A stretch of 41,063 nt of DNA from Chara braunii (lineage: Eukaryota > Streptophyta > Charophyceae > Charales > Characeae), in NCBI GenBank assembly GCA_003427395.1, contig BFEA01000034.1, forward strand, positions 1,522,425 to 1,563,487, given 5' to 3'. The translations under genes were made by a program, and so were the position numbers. The notes beneath the pieces are model-generated. The model did no database searches, was not told where the DNA came from, and saw nothing but the letters and a program-made list of their open reading frames with translations. Position 1 is the stretch's first letter. Each line of letters begins with the position of its first letter. Below are positions 10,011-19,768 of the stretch, piece after piece.

Positions 10011-10063
10011 GACTGTTTCGTCGGACTTCCACCAGCTCATCAGGGGGCTGAGCTCCGACAGTC
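10011..10063 (-). ncRNA. Hammerhead ribozyme, type III, nearly intact
   Basis: On the minus strand the order is GACTG (stem III), UC cleavage position, stem I GGAG-CTCAG-CCCC, core CTGATGA, stem II GCTGG / loop TGGAAGT / CCGAC, core GAAA, CAGTC (stem III). All catalytic core bases are present. Compared with 39447-39499, single changes give one mismatch in stem I, and one mismatch plus one wobble in stem II, so activity may be reduced. Stem III is open, making this circularly permuted form type III. Such ribozymes are known from plant retrozymes and other non-autonomous retroelements. Confidence 0.85.
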
Positions 10064-10144
10064 CATCTCCGGATGGAGTGACTCGCCGAATGCACCTGCC
10101 ACACAATGCGGCTGCATTCGTAAGGGTCCCGTTGAGAGGGATGG

Positions 10145-10149
<5 letters not shown>

Positions 10150-10224
<75 letters not shown>
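10150..10224. repeat. (GA)n microsatellite
   Basis: Pure AG repeat of about 75 bp located at the same place in the hammerhead element as the tract at 39587. On the ribozyme strand it is a CT-run. Confidence 0.95.
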
Positions 10225-10225
<1 letters not shown>

Positions 10226-11284
10226 AAAAGGGGGGAGAACTTACCTGGTCATTGGCCCCCTCTACTTTCATAGATAGGATGAGCAAAATCGAATGAATCT
10301 CTCGCTAGAACATGGAAATATACACTCCCACACTCTTGCTCCTCCCTGTGTTTTACGAGTCTTCTAAGTGCCCGTTCGTTTCCATGAATGGGCTGCAGAC
10401 AATCTGAGGCAAGTTTGCTTTTTCTTTTTCTTGTTTTTTTTGTTATCGTTAGATTTTTTTTAGATTTGTTATTTTCTTTATTTTCTTATTTTTTTTAAAA
10501 GATACCCCCCCCTAATGTGACGGGTTGTAGGGTTGCGCTCGTCCGTTTAAGAAACGGGCTGCAGCACTCACAGCGCGTCCGAACCTGGCATAGGTTGCAT
10601 CCGGGTACGGGCGTGAGGGGCAAGTGGGAAAATGCCCCTGTTGAGCTCGACTCCTGTCTGGCCGAAGTGACCCTTGGGCCGCCTGTTCGTCGCTAAGCAA
10701 CGGGCTGGCCCTCGCAGAAAAACGAGGGAAAAAGGGGAGGGAAAAAAAAGGAAGAAAGAAAAATAACGGAAAAGGAAGGAAAAAAAAAAGGGGGAAAAGA
10801 GAAGAAAAAATAACGGCCGCGAACGTGGTCGCGGCCATGGAACAGGTGTAGCCCCTAGAAGCTTCTAGGGGCCGATGGGACTGCATCTGTTCAAGTTGAG
10901 CATGCAGTCCTGAAATGACTTGGTACTGCCATTTTGGACTGCGCCCGTCCGTGGGTGGCGGCCAGGTGCATAACCAAAGCCAGGGACTTGATGTTCCTAG
11001 TGGAACATCAAAATTCCCAGCCCTTGATCGAAGTTCAGATCGAGGGCTAGACTCAACCCCGTTTTTTTGGTTGAGCCTCAAGTATCTGCCTACCACTCCA
11101 GCCCAGCTATAAAAGCAGGGCTGGCCAGCAACATCCTCACTCAGTTGAGGTGCTGCCCACATTCTGACTTGATGTGGAGTGGAGAGCAGCATTATGCTGC
11201 TGGAGTGCTGAGAAGCAGCGAGTGAGAGGAGGAGTGGAGTGGAGGTCTGCAATGAGAGAGGAAAGGAGGTGCTGCCATTCGTGG

Positions 11285-11640
11285 CGGGTATTCGGCAAGC
11301 GGTGCAGGGGAAACTCTGCCCGTTTTGCACGGCGGCAGCAGGTCTTCGGCAAGCAGTGTCAGGGAGGCTCTGCCCATTTTGCGCGGCGACGACAGTCTTT
11401 TTGTTGATGTACTGCGGGAGCGTTGCGGGAATTTTTGGCGGCAACTGTGATTCTTTCGTAGCAACGGTGAAAGCGCTGCCGAATTTCTGCGGCGACCACA
11501 CTGGTTTTAACGGTAGTGGAGCGGAAGAGCTGCCAAAATTTTTGCAGCGACGGCATTGATTTAACGGCAGTGGTGGGGAAGTGCTACCATTTTTTTGGCA
11601 CGGTGGTAGCAACATTTTGGTGGAATCGTGCTGTCGAGAT
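11285..11640. repeat. Tandem repeats of about 52-57 bp (GGCAAGC / GCTGCC units)
   Basis: Two closely similar units (TTCGGCAAGC...CTCTGCCC...TTTTGCRCGGCG) start at about 11290 and 11342. More diverged units with GGAAGAGCTGCCAAAATTTT follow to about 11640. The minus-oriented copy holds the same block at about 27740-27900. Confidence 0.65.
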
Positions 11641-13023
11641 TGGCGGTGGTGTCGATGTTATATTTTTTTATACTGGCAGCACGTCGGCAACACTATTGTG
11701 AGGGAAGATTGATGCGGGTTTTGCGTCAATGGAGACAGTTTTTGTGTGTGATCTGACGCTGGTGTTGCGAAGCAACCACGGTACCGGGTTGACAGCGCAA
11801 CAAGCAGTGGTCCGCCATTATTTTTGTGGCGCGCGGCGGTTATGGTGAAGTTCAGTGTGGCCTAGAAGTTGGGCTAACGCTGATGCATGGTTGGGATTGT
11901 ACGGTAGTGGTGCGTGGGCCGGTGACATGAGGAGGATGCGGAGTGAGTGCTCGCGACAGTGACTATCGGAGTTGCAGCGCTTGCGGTTTGCGCCAGAAAA
12001 ACATCCTTATTTTTTGGGGGGGCTCGCGACACATGCAATTTCAACCAGGGCCACCTTTATTTTATTGTCGGTGCGAATACCCTGACAAGGCTATCCGCCC
12101 TAGTTTTTGCAAGTGACAGGAAGTAAGTTTAAAGGTCTAAGTATGTCGTGCGAGTCGCGGCTAAGTCTGTTGGGTTACATTAATAGGATGGTTGACTAGA
12201 GTAGAGCGTGAGTGGGCGCGCAGTCTTAAGGCGCGAGTGTGATTCCTCCGCTTGATTAGGCAGCCGACTTAGTTGGTCGGCCTAAATTTTTCTACTGGGA
12301 ATAGAAGTTTTGTTTTTGTTCGGGACGGTTGACCACCGGTAGGCCGACATACGAGGTGGGGGGTAGGGTAATCACGACGCGAGCAGGCAAGCCAACGCGG
12401 AGGCCTAGTGACGGCGTGCTTAGTTAGAAGAAGGGATGAGGGTCGGGCTATCCTCGTAGGCCCGGGGGCTGTGCAGCGCCACTTTATATGGGATCCCACG
12501 CGGGCTGGTATCAGGCTTGGGCTTAGCCCTATAGGTTACGGTACACGACTCACATGGTGGAGGTGCAGGGATCAAGGTCAGCGGGCGACGGTGCGGGAGC
12601 GATGGAATGGCAAAGGAGCTGAGGGGTTGAGGGTCCCACATGACTATCCCCTTTAGTTTTGTTGGGGAAGTGTTGAGTGGTCCCGTCCCCCCATCCCGCC
12701 GGCTTCCTTTATTTTCTCGAATTTTAATTTGTTTTTTTATTATTATTTATAAAAGAGTTCTATCCGGGCTGGCATGGGTCCTAGGACCGGCCGCGGACCC
12801 GAGAGTAGGACTTGGTGAGAGCCTGTCGCGGCACCGTGCGAGTCGCACGACAGCCTTGGGCAAAAAGGGGTTAAGAGACTAAGCGAACCGATTGTAGTTG
12901 GCCCCGCCAGAAACTTCCCGTAGAGTTGGCCAGGTTGGTACACGCACCACGATATTCTGGTTGCTTACGAGCGTGGAGTAAGGCCCACAAGGCTGCCATT
13001 GCATGCAGCGGTTGTCGGACCAA

Positions 13024-13073
13024 GGCTATAGGGGCGGAGGCCAATCGAATTGTCTATTAGCAGGTCCCCTCCG
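13024..13073. repeat. 50-bp hairpin repeat, copy 1
   Basis: GGCTATAGGGGCGGAGG...CCCCTCCG forms a stem (CGGAGG with CCTCCG) around an AT-rich loop. It is 46 of 50 identical to copy 2 at 13198. Confidence 0.6.
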
Positions 13074-13197
13074 GCCTGCTGCCTGTGTCAATGGAACACC
13101 CGTTGTGTTGTCTGGGCTTGTACACTGCCCATGTCAACGGGGTGGACGCGAGTGGGGAGCCGCTGGGACATAGACGTGCAAATCGTTCGTAGGATTT

Positions 13198-13247
13198 GGC
13201 TATAGGGGCGGAGGCTAATCAAATTGTCTATTAGCAGGTTCCCTCCG
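13198..13247. repeat. 50-bp hairpin repeat, copy 2
   Basis: Same unit as 13024-13073, 174 bp downstream. The CGGAGG/CCTCCG stem is unchanged, while differences fall in the loop and flank. Confidence 0.6.
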
Positions 13248-16200
13248 AAGTTCCCCTGGGATAGGTGGATCATCCGGACAGTGCCGCTACGCTGAGTGAG
13301 AAAATGGCCGCTACCGGGCACGACACGGGCAAGAGGTATCGGGAGTCACTCTGCAGCTAGCAAAGGCGAGGGGGCGCAGCTGCAGAAGGACAGGTGGAGA
13401 CGAATCCGCGACGGGGCGCAGTCCTATCGGGTTGAAGAACAAAGGGGAGGATGCATCGATGGCCAGACAACGGGGGAGAAGGTAGTGAGCAGGGGATTGA
13501 ACCAAGGTGGACAACTGAGGCGGATGTGTGCGTAAGTGGAAAGGCAGTCGGGCATGGTGAAGTAATGAGGAGAGGCGAAGTGCGGAGGTAGCGAGCAGGC
13601 CGGCCAGGGGGCGAATGCAGCAAGGAAAACTGCAACAGAAAAAAAAAAAAAAAAACCTGGACGCATTTCCCGCCAGATGCATCCGGAATGGAGATGGCAG
13701 GGAGGTAAGTTGGGCACAGCTAGAGGATGATAGCTCGCTCCATCCTTCACGTAATCGGGCGAAAGACGAGTGGAAATGAGGGTTTTTCGGGCCGGCGATT
13801 CCCAATATGGGTTCGGATTAGTATAAAAGTTAGTGTAATAAGAGTTAGTAGGAGGAAATGGTGCGCGAAAGAATGGCAGGAGCAGAGATGACGAAGGCAA
13901 AAACGATGTAGCATCCCTATTTTGGGATGGATTTCAGTTAACTAAAAGTCGATTCTGCGTTTTTGAACCAAGGCGAACATGAATCTACCGTTAGTTTTGG
14001 CAGTGGGTTAGTAGGATGAACGGTAGTAAAGAGGGGAGCTGCGAGGAATTATGGAGGAAACGAGAAGTGGACAGGGAGTGAACCCGTATGGGATTCTGCG
14101 ACAGGTACATGCGGGGTATGGGTGACAGAGCAGAGTATGGCGGGGCTAAGCAGGGCGCAACAAAGAGGGAGCGACGCACACGACTAACGATGGGGGATAG
14201 GCAACGAGGGGACTGCGCCAGTAGTAAGAGACAGAGTGCTGATGCAGCGAGCGCAGTGAGAAAAAGTTGAACCTAGACGGTATACCGCGCTATGTGCACT
14301 TAGCAGTGAAGATGGCAGAAAGTAGGTGCAGGGGCAGGCAGAGAAAGCGATGGCATGGCTGTTTCTTCGTAGATCGGGGTGGAGAAAGGTGTTAGCTAGG
14401 CGTTCTGTAACCAGGCGAAGCAGAATCTGATGTTAATTTTAATAATAAGCTAGCGAATCGAAAGTTAGAAAGGAAAAATTATGCACCACGGTATCGGAAA
14501 AAGAGATGGGGAGAGGATTCGAGATCAAAGATCGCGTCCATTACTCGATAGAACGGGCGGGCGAAAGTGATAACCGAAGGTTCTAAGGTCGGGCGAGTCG
14601 GCTGGGGAGGTTAGTGTTGAGGATGGGTTAGTAGGATAGGAGCTAACAGAGAAAGATAGTGCGCAGAGGCAGTAGAAGGGGAGGTATGGCAGATGTGGGA
14701 AGATGGATATTACCCTCGACTCCCAGTGGAATCAAGCGGGGATGATGGCTAGCTTGAGGTTCATAGCCACCGCGACTCGGAGTATGACGACATCGACGAA
14801 TGTAGCCTCGAAAGCATAGGCTGGATAGTGCAACGAGGTTGGGTTGTGTGGAGGAGGAGGGGGCTATAGGAAGCAGAATGAACCTACCCGCGTTCTGGTG
14901 GAGGGTTCATTTCGACCTTTGTTTATCGAACTGGTGGCAACAACCTCTATCTAGCTCTCTGCGTACACGGCCGGACCGCAGCATATACTTCCGTGTCCTA
15001 GCGGAAGTTTCAGTCGGAATTGTGGATCTTATCAGCAAGAACGAGCGTGAGGCCTGCGAGAACAGAGACGTATCTATTGATTGGTGTGTCTGAGTGCGAA
15101 GGGGGCATCGAGACATCCTATGGGTGGAAGACTCTCCCTCCGACGAGCACGCACGTACACAAGCATGGTGTTATGGGCTATGTGCTCATTGCTCAGTCCA
15201 TTGATATTACGTAGTGCTTGCAACTATGATCAATAGCCGGTGTGCCAGGTATACTAAAACACTGCAGCATGCGATAGGTGTGGATAACTACTACAGACAG
15301 TGAGCGGAACAGCAAGGGAGGCAACGAGCAGCCGGGTTGGAACTAAGCGCCGCACACAGAGAAATAGAAAAAGCGAGGGGAGGATGATGATGTAAGACAT
15401 ATACCCGGCTTGGCAGTGGTTTACAACGTCGACATCTTCAGGCCCTCAGGGGTTGCTGACGACGTCAACAGGATACGCTGCCAACTCGTAGGCTATTGGC
15501 GACTGTGCTGTAGCAGCCTGTGGTTGCTATTGACGGGCTGGGCTATTATAGCGTATACTGCGCTTTGCTGTGTATGGACAATGCACTTACTGTGCACTTT
15601 GCTGAGTTGCTGAGCATGCTGTCGAGCCTTGCGGACTTCACCGTGTGCTACTGTATGCTGCACCTGCAAGGCTGTTGTAAGGAGCTAGGGTCTTATTGCG
15701 TTTGCATTAAGCATTGTTGCGGAGCTGGCTGTTCAGTACGACTGATGTGTATGCTGCTTGCCTTGTAGTACTGAGTTGAACAAGAGCACAGGGTAGGAGG
15801 CGCACTCTATTCGGAAGCGGTCGCTTTAGGGCTGAGGTGTGGGGTCTTAGCCAGACATGAGGAAGTGTGACTTGAGGGTGTGATTTGGTCGACGAGTCCA
15901 GTTGTTGCTGCGAATTGGAGAGTTGTCAAAAGGTCGACAGTGGATAATTGACTTCGGTTTGACCAGGCTGTTACGCACTTCGGCCACCATTGGAGGACCC
16001 TCATGCGATTGAAGATAGCAAGGCCCTCTCTCGCGAGCCTGAGTGCACCCTCCTTGGATCTGAGAGTCTCAAAACCTTCCTCTATCTGCCCTTCTTACTC
16101 TAAGTCTAGTCTGTTGGTTCCGAGAGGAAGGCGGCAGGCGGGATTGCAACCCGTAGGACCGCAACAAGACTCTGTGGGGAGTCAGCCCACAGATTGCGGG

Positions 16201-16558
16201 AGCTCTGTCGGAACCTAGACGAGGTTCTGGAGGCAGGGAATCATCAGGTAAATTATCTCTATCTATATAACCCACTACACCCATGTTTGCCTATCCCGTG
16301 TAGTCTGATTGGCGTATGCATGCATGGCCGTATGATTTTTATTTTCTCTTCAGGACATAACCAGGCTAAGTAAAGGAACGCATGTATAATGTCAGTTTCA
16401 ACTTCTTTGTTTGACTGAAAGCAGATTGTGGGGTTGCATCTGGGGGAAGGATGGGAGAAAGGCAGTACTGCATGTGTCTGACCGGGTCAACCAAAGGCTG
16501 AGCCAGTTCCATAAGTTTGGGAAGACCCAGTGCTATGTTTATTTTGAATTGCCTGGAG

Positions 16559-16594
16559 AACCAGACATGTTCCATAAGTTTGGGTGGTCTGGTT
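16559..16594. repeat. Hairpin 1 of the array (AACCAGAC stem)
   Basis: AACCAGAC at 16559-16566 pairs perfectly with GTCTGGTT at 16587-16594 around the loop at 16567-16586. Confidence 0.8.
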
Positions 16595-16632
16595 GCTTTG
16601 ACTGTGAGGGCTGACTGTGGATGACTTTCAGG

Positions 16633-16668
16633 GACCAAGCATGTTCCATAAGTTTGGGTGGCTTGGTC
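16633..16668. repeat. Hairpin 2 of the array (GACCAAGC stem)
   Basis: GACCAAGC at 16633-16640 pairs perfectly with GCTTGGTC at 16661-16668 around a loop identical to that of hairpin 1. Closing pairs differ from the other copies (AAGC/GCTT rather than AGAC/GTCT). Confidence 0.8.
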
Positions 16669-16737
16669 GCCTTGTTTACTTTGGGTTTCCTTCAGTTTCT
16701 TTCTGTTTTTGGCTTTGAGAGAAATGAACCAGGCTGA

Positions 16738-16777
16738 GGACCAAGACATGTTCCATAAGTTTGGGTGGTCTTGGTCC
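16738..16777. repeat. Hairpin 3 of the array (GGACCAAGAC stem)
   Basis: GGACCAAGAC at 16738-16747 pairs perfectly with GTCTTGGTCC at 16768-16777. This is the longest stem (10 bp) around the same 20-nt loop. Confidence 0.8.
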
Positions 16778-16851
16778 AACGCCTCACACATGCTGGAACC
16801 AGAAGGTTATAATTTGGCTATATTTTATTACTATACTACTGATGAACAAGC

Positions 16852-16890
16852 TAGTCAGACACGGTTCCATAAGTTTGGGTGGTCTGACTA
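16852..16890. repeat. Hairpin 4 of the array (TAGTCAGAC stem)
   Basis: TAGTCAGAC at 16852-16860 pairs perfectly with GTCTGACTA at 16882-16890. The loop is 21 nt and starts ACGG instead of ATG. Confidence 0.8.
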
Positions 16891-17128
16891 TAGCCTATCA
16901 CCAACTGAAGAGAGTATTAATTAAGATTAAACTTGTGGTAAGAAGGGACAGACTGAGTCTTGAGCTGAAGATGATTGGCTCAGTTATATGCTACCTCAAA
17001 AGACTAAGTGCAAATAATTATATAAATTTTGGATATTTAAACAGTTCAGGGCGGCTAGGGTGGCCTAGTCATATGCCCAAAGAAGAAAAAAATTGTTGTG
17101 CCCTGTGTTTGTGTATACTTTATGGCTG

Positions 17129-17164
17129 AGCTAGACATGTTCCATAAGTTTGGGTGGTCTAGCT
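17129..17164. repeat. Hairpin 5 of the array (AGCTAGAC stem)
   Basis: AGCTAGAC at 17129-17136 pairs perfectly with GTCTAGCT at 17157-17164 around the invariant 20-nt loop. Confidence 0.8.
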
Positions 17165-17485
17165 TTATGCCCTATGTAAGATGGGTATAAAGAGAGAAAT
17201 CATTGAAAGACTATGAACTATTGTTTGCTAAGTTAACTTTGGGGATGGTGAGAGTACTTACCTTTGTGGTTTGACCTGCATGTGACTGAGTGAGGTTGCT
17301 GCTTAGTCTGATTTTCAGTTTGATTGGTAGTTGCTTTAGTCACTCGCCACGTGCTAGAGCCATAGGAGTTAGTTTCAATTCCTGCATTTTTTTAGCGAAG
17401 TTTTTTTACTTAGATCCATTATCGCATTTTCTGGGATCTTTTGTTATACTTGGCTTTGTAGAAATTTTGGTAAGTTACTTTCTCT

Positions 17486-17760
17486 ACGGGAAGCGCTGCC
17501 AAAAATTTCTGCAAATCCAAGAAGTTAGTCAACTTTTGACTTTTCAAAGTTCAACTTGTCTAAATTTTATATGGCTTAGTAAAAATCTGGGAAGTCTTAT
17601 TTTCTAAAGGAAGTGCTGCCCGAATTTTTGCTAATCCGGGGAGTTGGACAAAATTTGACTTTGAAAGATTGAATATTATTTCTGTTTTCATATTGAGGCC
17701 GATATAAATTCTGAAAGGGCACTTCTCCTACGGGAAGCGCTGCCAAAATTTTCTTAGTTT
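17486..17760. repeat. Dispersed GGAAGYGCTGCC repeats
   Basis: Three copies of GGAAGYGCTGCC followed by an AATTT-rich tail start at about 17490, 17610 and 17738. The same motif occurs in the hammerhead element at about 11465-11580 and, inverted, near 27750-27770, so this stretch may be an old fragment of that element. Confidence 0.45.
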
Positions 17761-17799
17761 AAAGGAGTTAGATTATATTTTGACAAGTGACAATTCTGG

Positions 17800-18985
17800 G
17801 AAATCCACTCTGTACAGAGGAGATTCTGTTAGGGTCTGCCTTTCTTTTGACACTTACGTGGAGGTAGATTTAGGCTTAGGTAATGAGGATGATTTGAGTG
17901 AGATGAGATTGTGATATGGGGACTATTCTCCATGGACTTATGGATTTAGCTTGGGGATTTACATGTCTTGTGTTACAAGTCTTATTGATCGATTGATTCA
18001 GGATTTGGGCTCGATTCAACTTGATCCTACAAGGATCATTTTCTGTTATCACTGATAATAGGTCGGTTGTTGATTCGTCGGTTTACGACTCAACTCCAAT
18101 CCACTCTTGCCACTCAACCTAAAGGCTTTAGCCTTGTGATTTGAATTATTTTGTTGTGTTTTCGGACTTTATTTGAATGATCATTTAAAAAAAAATACTG
18201 AGCATTTTATTTTGAGGAGTTCCACAAGAGTGAGGTTTGTATGGCTAAAAGCAAGGGGTGTGGGTGCAAAGAACGGTTGAAGTTGACCCCGTGTAGTGCT
18301 TGGACTTTTTGTGGGATCTTTCATATGATTGCAGGTATATTTGGTGATTCAGACTTTGGATTTTGACTGTCTGCGCTCACATACATATATATGGCTAAGA
18401 GGAGCTCCACTGTGATTGTGAGAAGTGATCGTCACATATTAATAACCCTTTATATTTACGTGATATGTATATTTGTCTTGAGTGTTTCGCGCGGCCTACT
18501 GAGACCACGAGTAAGGGTTCAACAGATCGTGTGTTTGAGAGAAGAGGGAGATCCTTTTTTAGCCTTTGCTCTTTAGATTTTCTATAGTTGGACGTTATAG
18601 TCCGTGGCAGCCAAACCCCATGACTTCTCCCAAGACCTTAGATGATGGAGCTGGTCTTCAGGGCAATAAGAGACGATTGCCACCACAAGTATGAACCTGT
18701 GTACCACCCACTCTTCGCAGGGTGCAGAAGAGGGTGTGGTTTTCAACCGCCCGTGGCGGTTGTCCAGCGTCGAGAGATTAACCCTCAAGGCGCGTGTCAG
18801 CCGAAACTTGAGTGTCGAATGCGACTCTCGAGATTAACGAGGACCGCATGAGTATGGGTACTACATAGTACGCCATCACTGCGACCGCTTGCATACGTTT
18901 GCATTGCGAGTCGATATGAGTTAGCCCTGCGTCCGCGCGGTTTTATATTAAGTCTCGCGCGAGATGCTTATCCGATTTCCGCATC
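17800..18985. other. No recognised gene
   Basis: No family is recognised. A tight palindrome CAACCGCC-CGT-GGCGGTTG lies near 18749-18767. The rest is AT-rich to mixed sequence. Confidence 0.35.
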
Positions 18986-18989
18986 GGAA

Positions 18990-19559
18990 AGTTATGAGAT
19001 GACTACTAAGGGACTATGAGTGTTGTCTCGTTGTTTGTTCTGTGTCGTTTCGTATATATGTACGTATGTGTGTGTGTGTGTTTTTACTTTTATGTTCTTA
19101 TAGTGGTATGCGCATGGCGTGTGGGATGCGTCCTAGTCGAGTGGCGACGAGCCACGCTTGGGACCTCAACCCCCCAAGATGCCGGTTCGCGTGCGGGTCC
19201 GATAGAGACGTACTACCGCGCGTACCCCCTATGCTACAGCGAACGAGAAACGCCCTCGGCTGGTCCACCTCTGCGATTGCAACTGATCAGCTTTCGTACT
19301 GTGGACTGGTTGCTCGGCGGGGATACGCCCACCGAAGGGAGGTGACAACTCCCGTAAGGTGGAGGTAAGTCGTGCCTCGCGTAGGCCCTATCCTGTTGTA
19401 GGGGCTCGCGAGAGGTATGGCTGACGCACTCGGCCGGAGCGGCTTGCGGAGGCTCCATGTATGTATCGCAACGAGGATTAGAGTCCAACTCCTGTGTGAC
19501 GCAGACGAGAGGGTCCCGCACTGCCCTTGTGCGATGCCGGACCGATGCGCTTGACAGCA
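18990..19559 (+). mobile_element. Partial LTR-like copy (3' third), plus orientation
   Basis: Matches the 3' part of the LTR at 21130-21666 and, inverted, the copy at 40518-41063. Shared blocks include TAGTCGAG near its start, the GCGAACGAG...CGCCCTCGGCTG block and a terminal GATGCGCTTGACA. It includes a TG/GT-rich microsatellite near 19065. The sequence after 19560 is not a primer site, so this is not the 5' LTR of a complete element. Confidence 0.6.
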
Positions 19560-19768
19560 CAGCGCACGCGGGATTTGAGAGTGAGACCATCCAGTACTGT
19601 GGCGGTAACGTGGGACCATCTGGGACCATTTTGGGACCAGGTGGGACTGATTTTGAATATCGGAACTGACATATTGTGGTGGCTATTGTGAGCGTACGTG
19701 GTACCTGGAGAAGACGTGGACTTGCGATTGGTTGAGAATATCCTTGGAGAGGGAAGTACAGTTAAGAC

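Larger units (their letters stand above)
9002..12064 (+). mobile_element. Hammerhead-bearing non-autonomous element, copy A (about 3.06 kb)
   Basis: The boundaries are suggested by a 47-bp direct repeat (TTGTCGG...GTTTTTCAA) at 9001-9047 and 12065-12111. The first repeat interrupts a LINE ORF1. The order is: perfect terminal hairpin, leader, GC-rich tandem repeats, tRNA-like hairpin, T-rich stretch, hammerhead on the minus strand, GA tract, hairpins and tandem GGCAGC-type repeats. Sequence from 9047 to about 12064 matches, colinear but inverted, 30390-27410, and in direct orientation 25110-25519 and 39396-40517. No protein domain is found, so it must rely on another element's enzymes. TG at 9002 and 12066 could be LTR starts, but complete LTRs are not demonstrated. 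Confidence 0.6.
12065..16480. other. About 4.4 kb without recognised genes
   Basis: After the 47-bp terminal repeat (12065-12111) no protein family, RNA gene or complete element is recognised. Visible items are a word similar to a tRNA-Met primer site (TGGTATCAGGC near 12507), a pair of hairpin repeats at 13024 and 13198, a poly-A run near 13640-13657 and scattered short frames of unusual composition. Part of this could be the body of an old LTR element, but I cannot show it. Confidence 0.35.
16505..17164. other. Array of hairpins with invariant 20-nt loop and covarying stems
   Basis: The core TTCCATAAGTTTGGG recurs six times in 660 bp. In five copies it sits in the loop of a perfect 8-10 bp stem whose sequence differs in each copy yet stays fully complementary. 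The loop is 20 nt (21 in one copy), with a possible inner CCA/TGG pairing capped by TAAGTT. The first occurrence (16506-16521) lacks a clear stem. Spacing is irregular (about 70 to 290 bp). No protein is recognised. This may be a structured RNA locus or a family of tiny elements inserted at palindromes. Confidence 0.75.

Noticed and set aside
10512-11615. 367-codon frame on the minus strand
   Set aside because: It runs through C/T-rich, poly-T and tandem-repeat parts of the hammerhead element. The corresponding region of 39396-40517 breaks the frame, so it is unlikely to be a gene.
12500-12530. tRNA-Met primer site (TGGTATCAGGC)
   Set aside because: Matches only the first nine or so bases of the usual TGGTATCAGAGC, and no LTR end lies just upstream.
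15410-15768. Cysteine-rich short frames as secreted peptides
   Set aside because: Overlapping short frames without a signal peptide or supporting splice structure; composition (TGY-rich) explains the cysteines.
16505-17164. CRISPR-like array
   Set aside because: Spacing is irregular, the conserved part is a loop with changing complementary stems, and the genome is eukaryotic with no cas genes.
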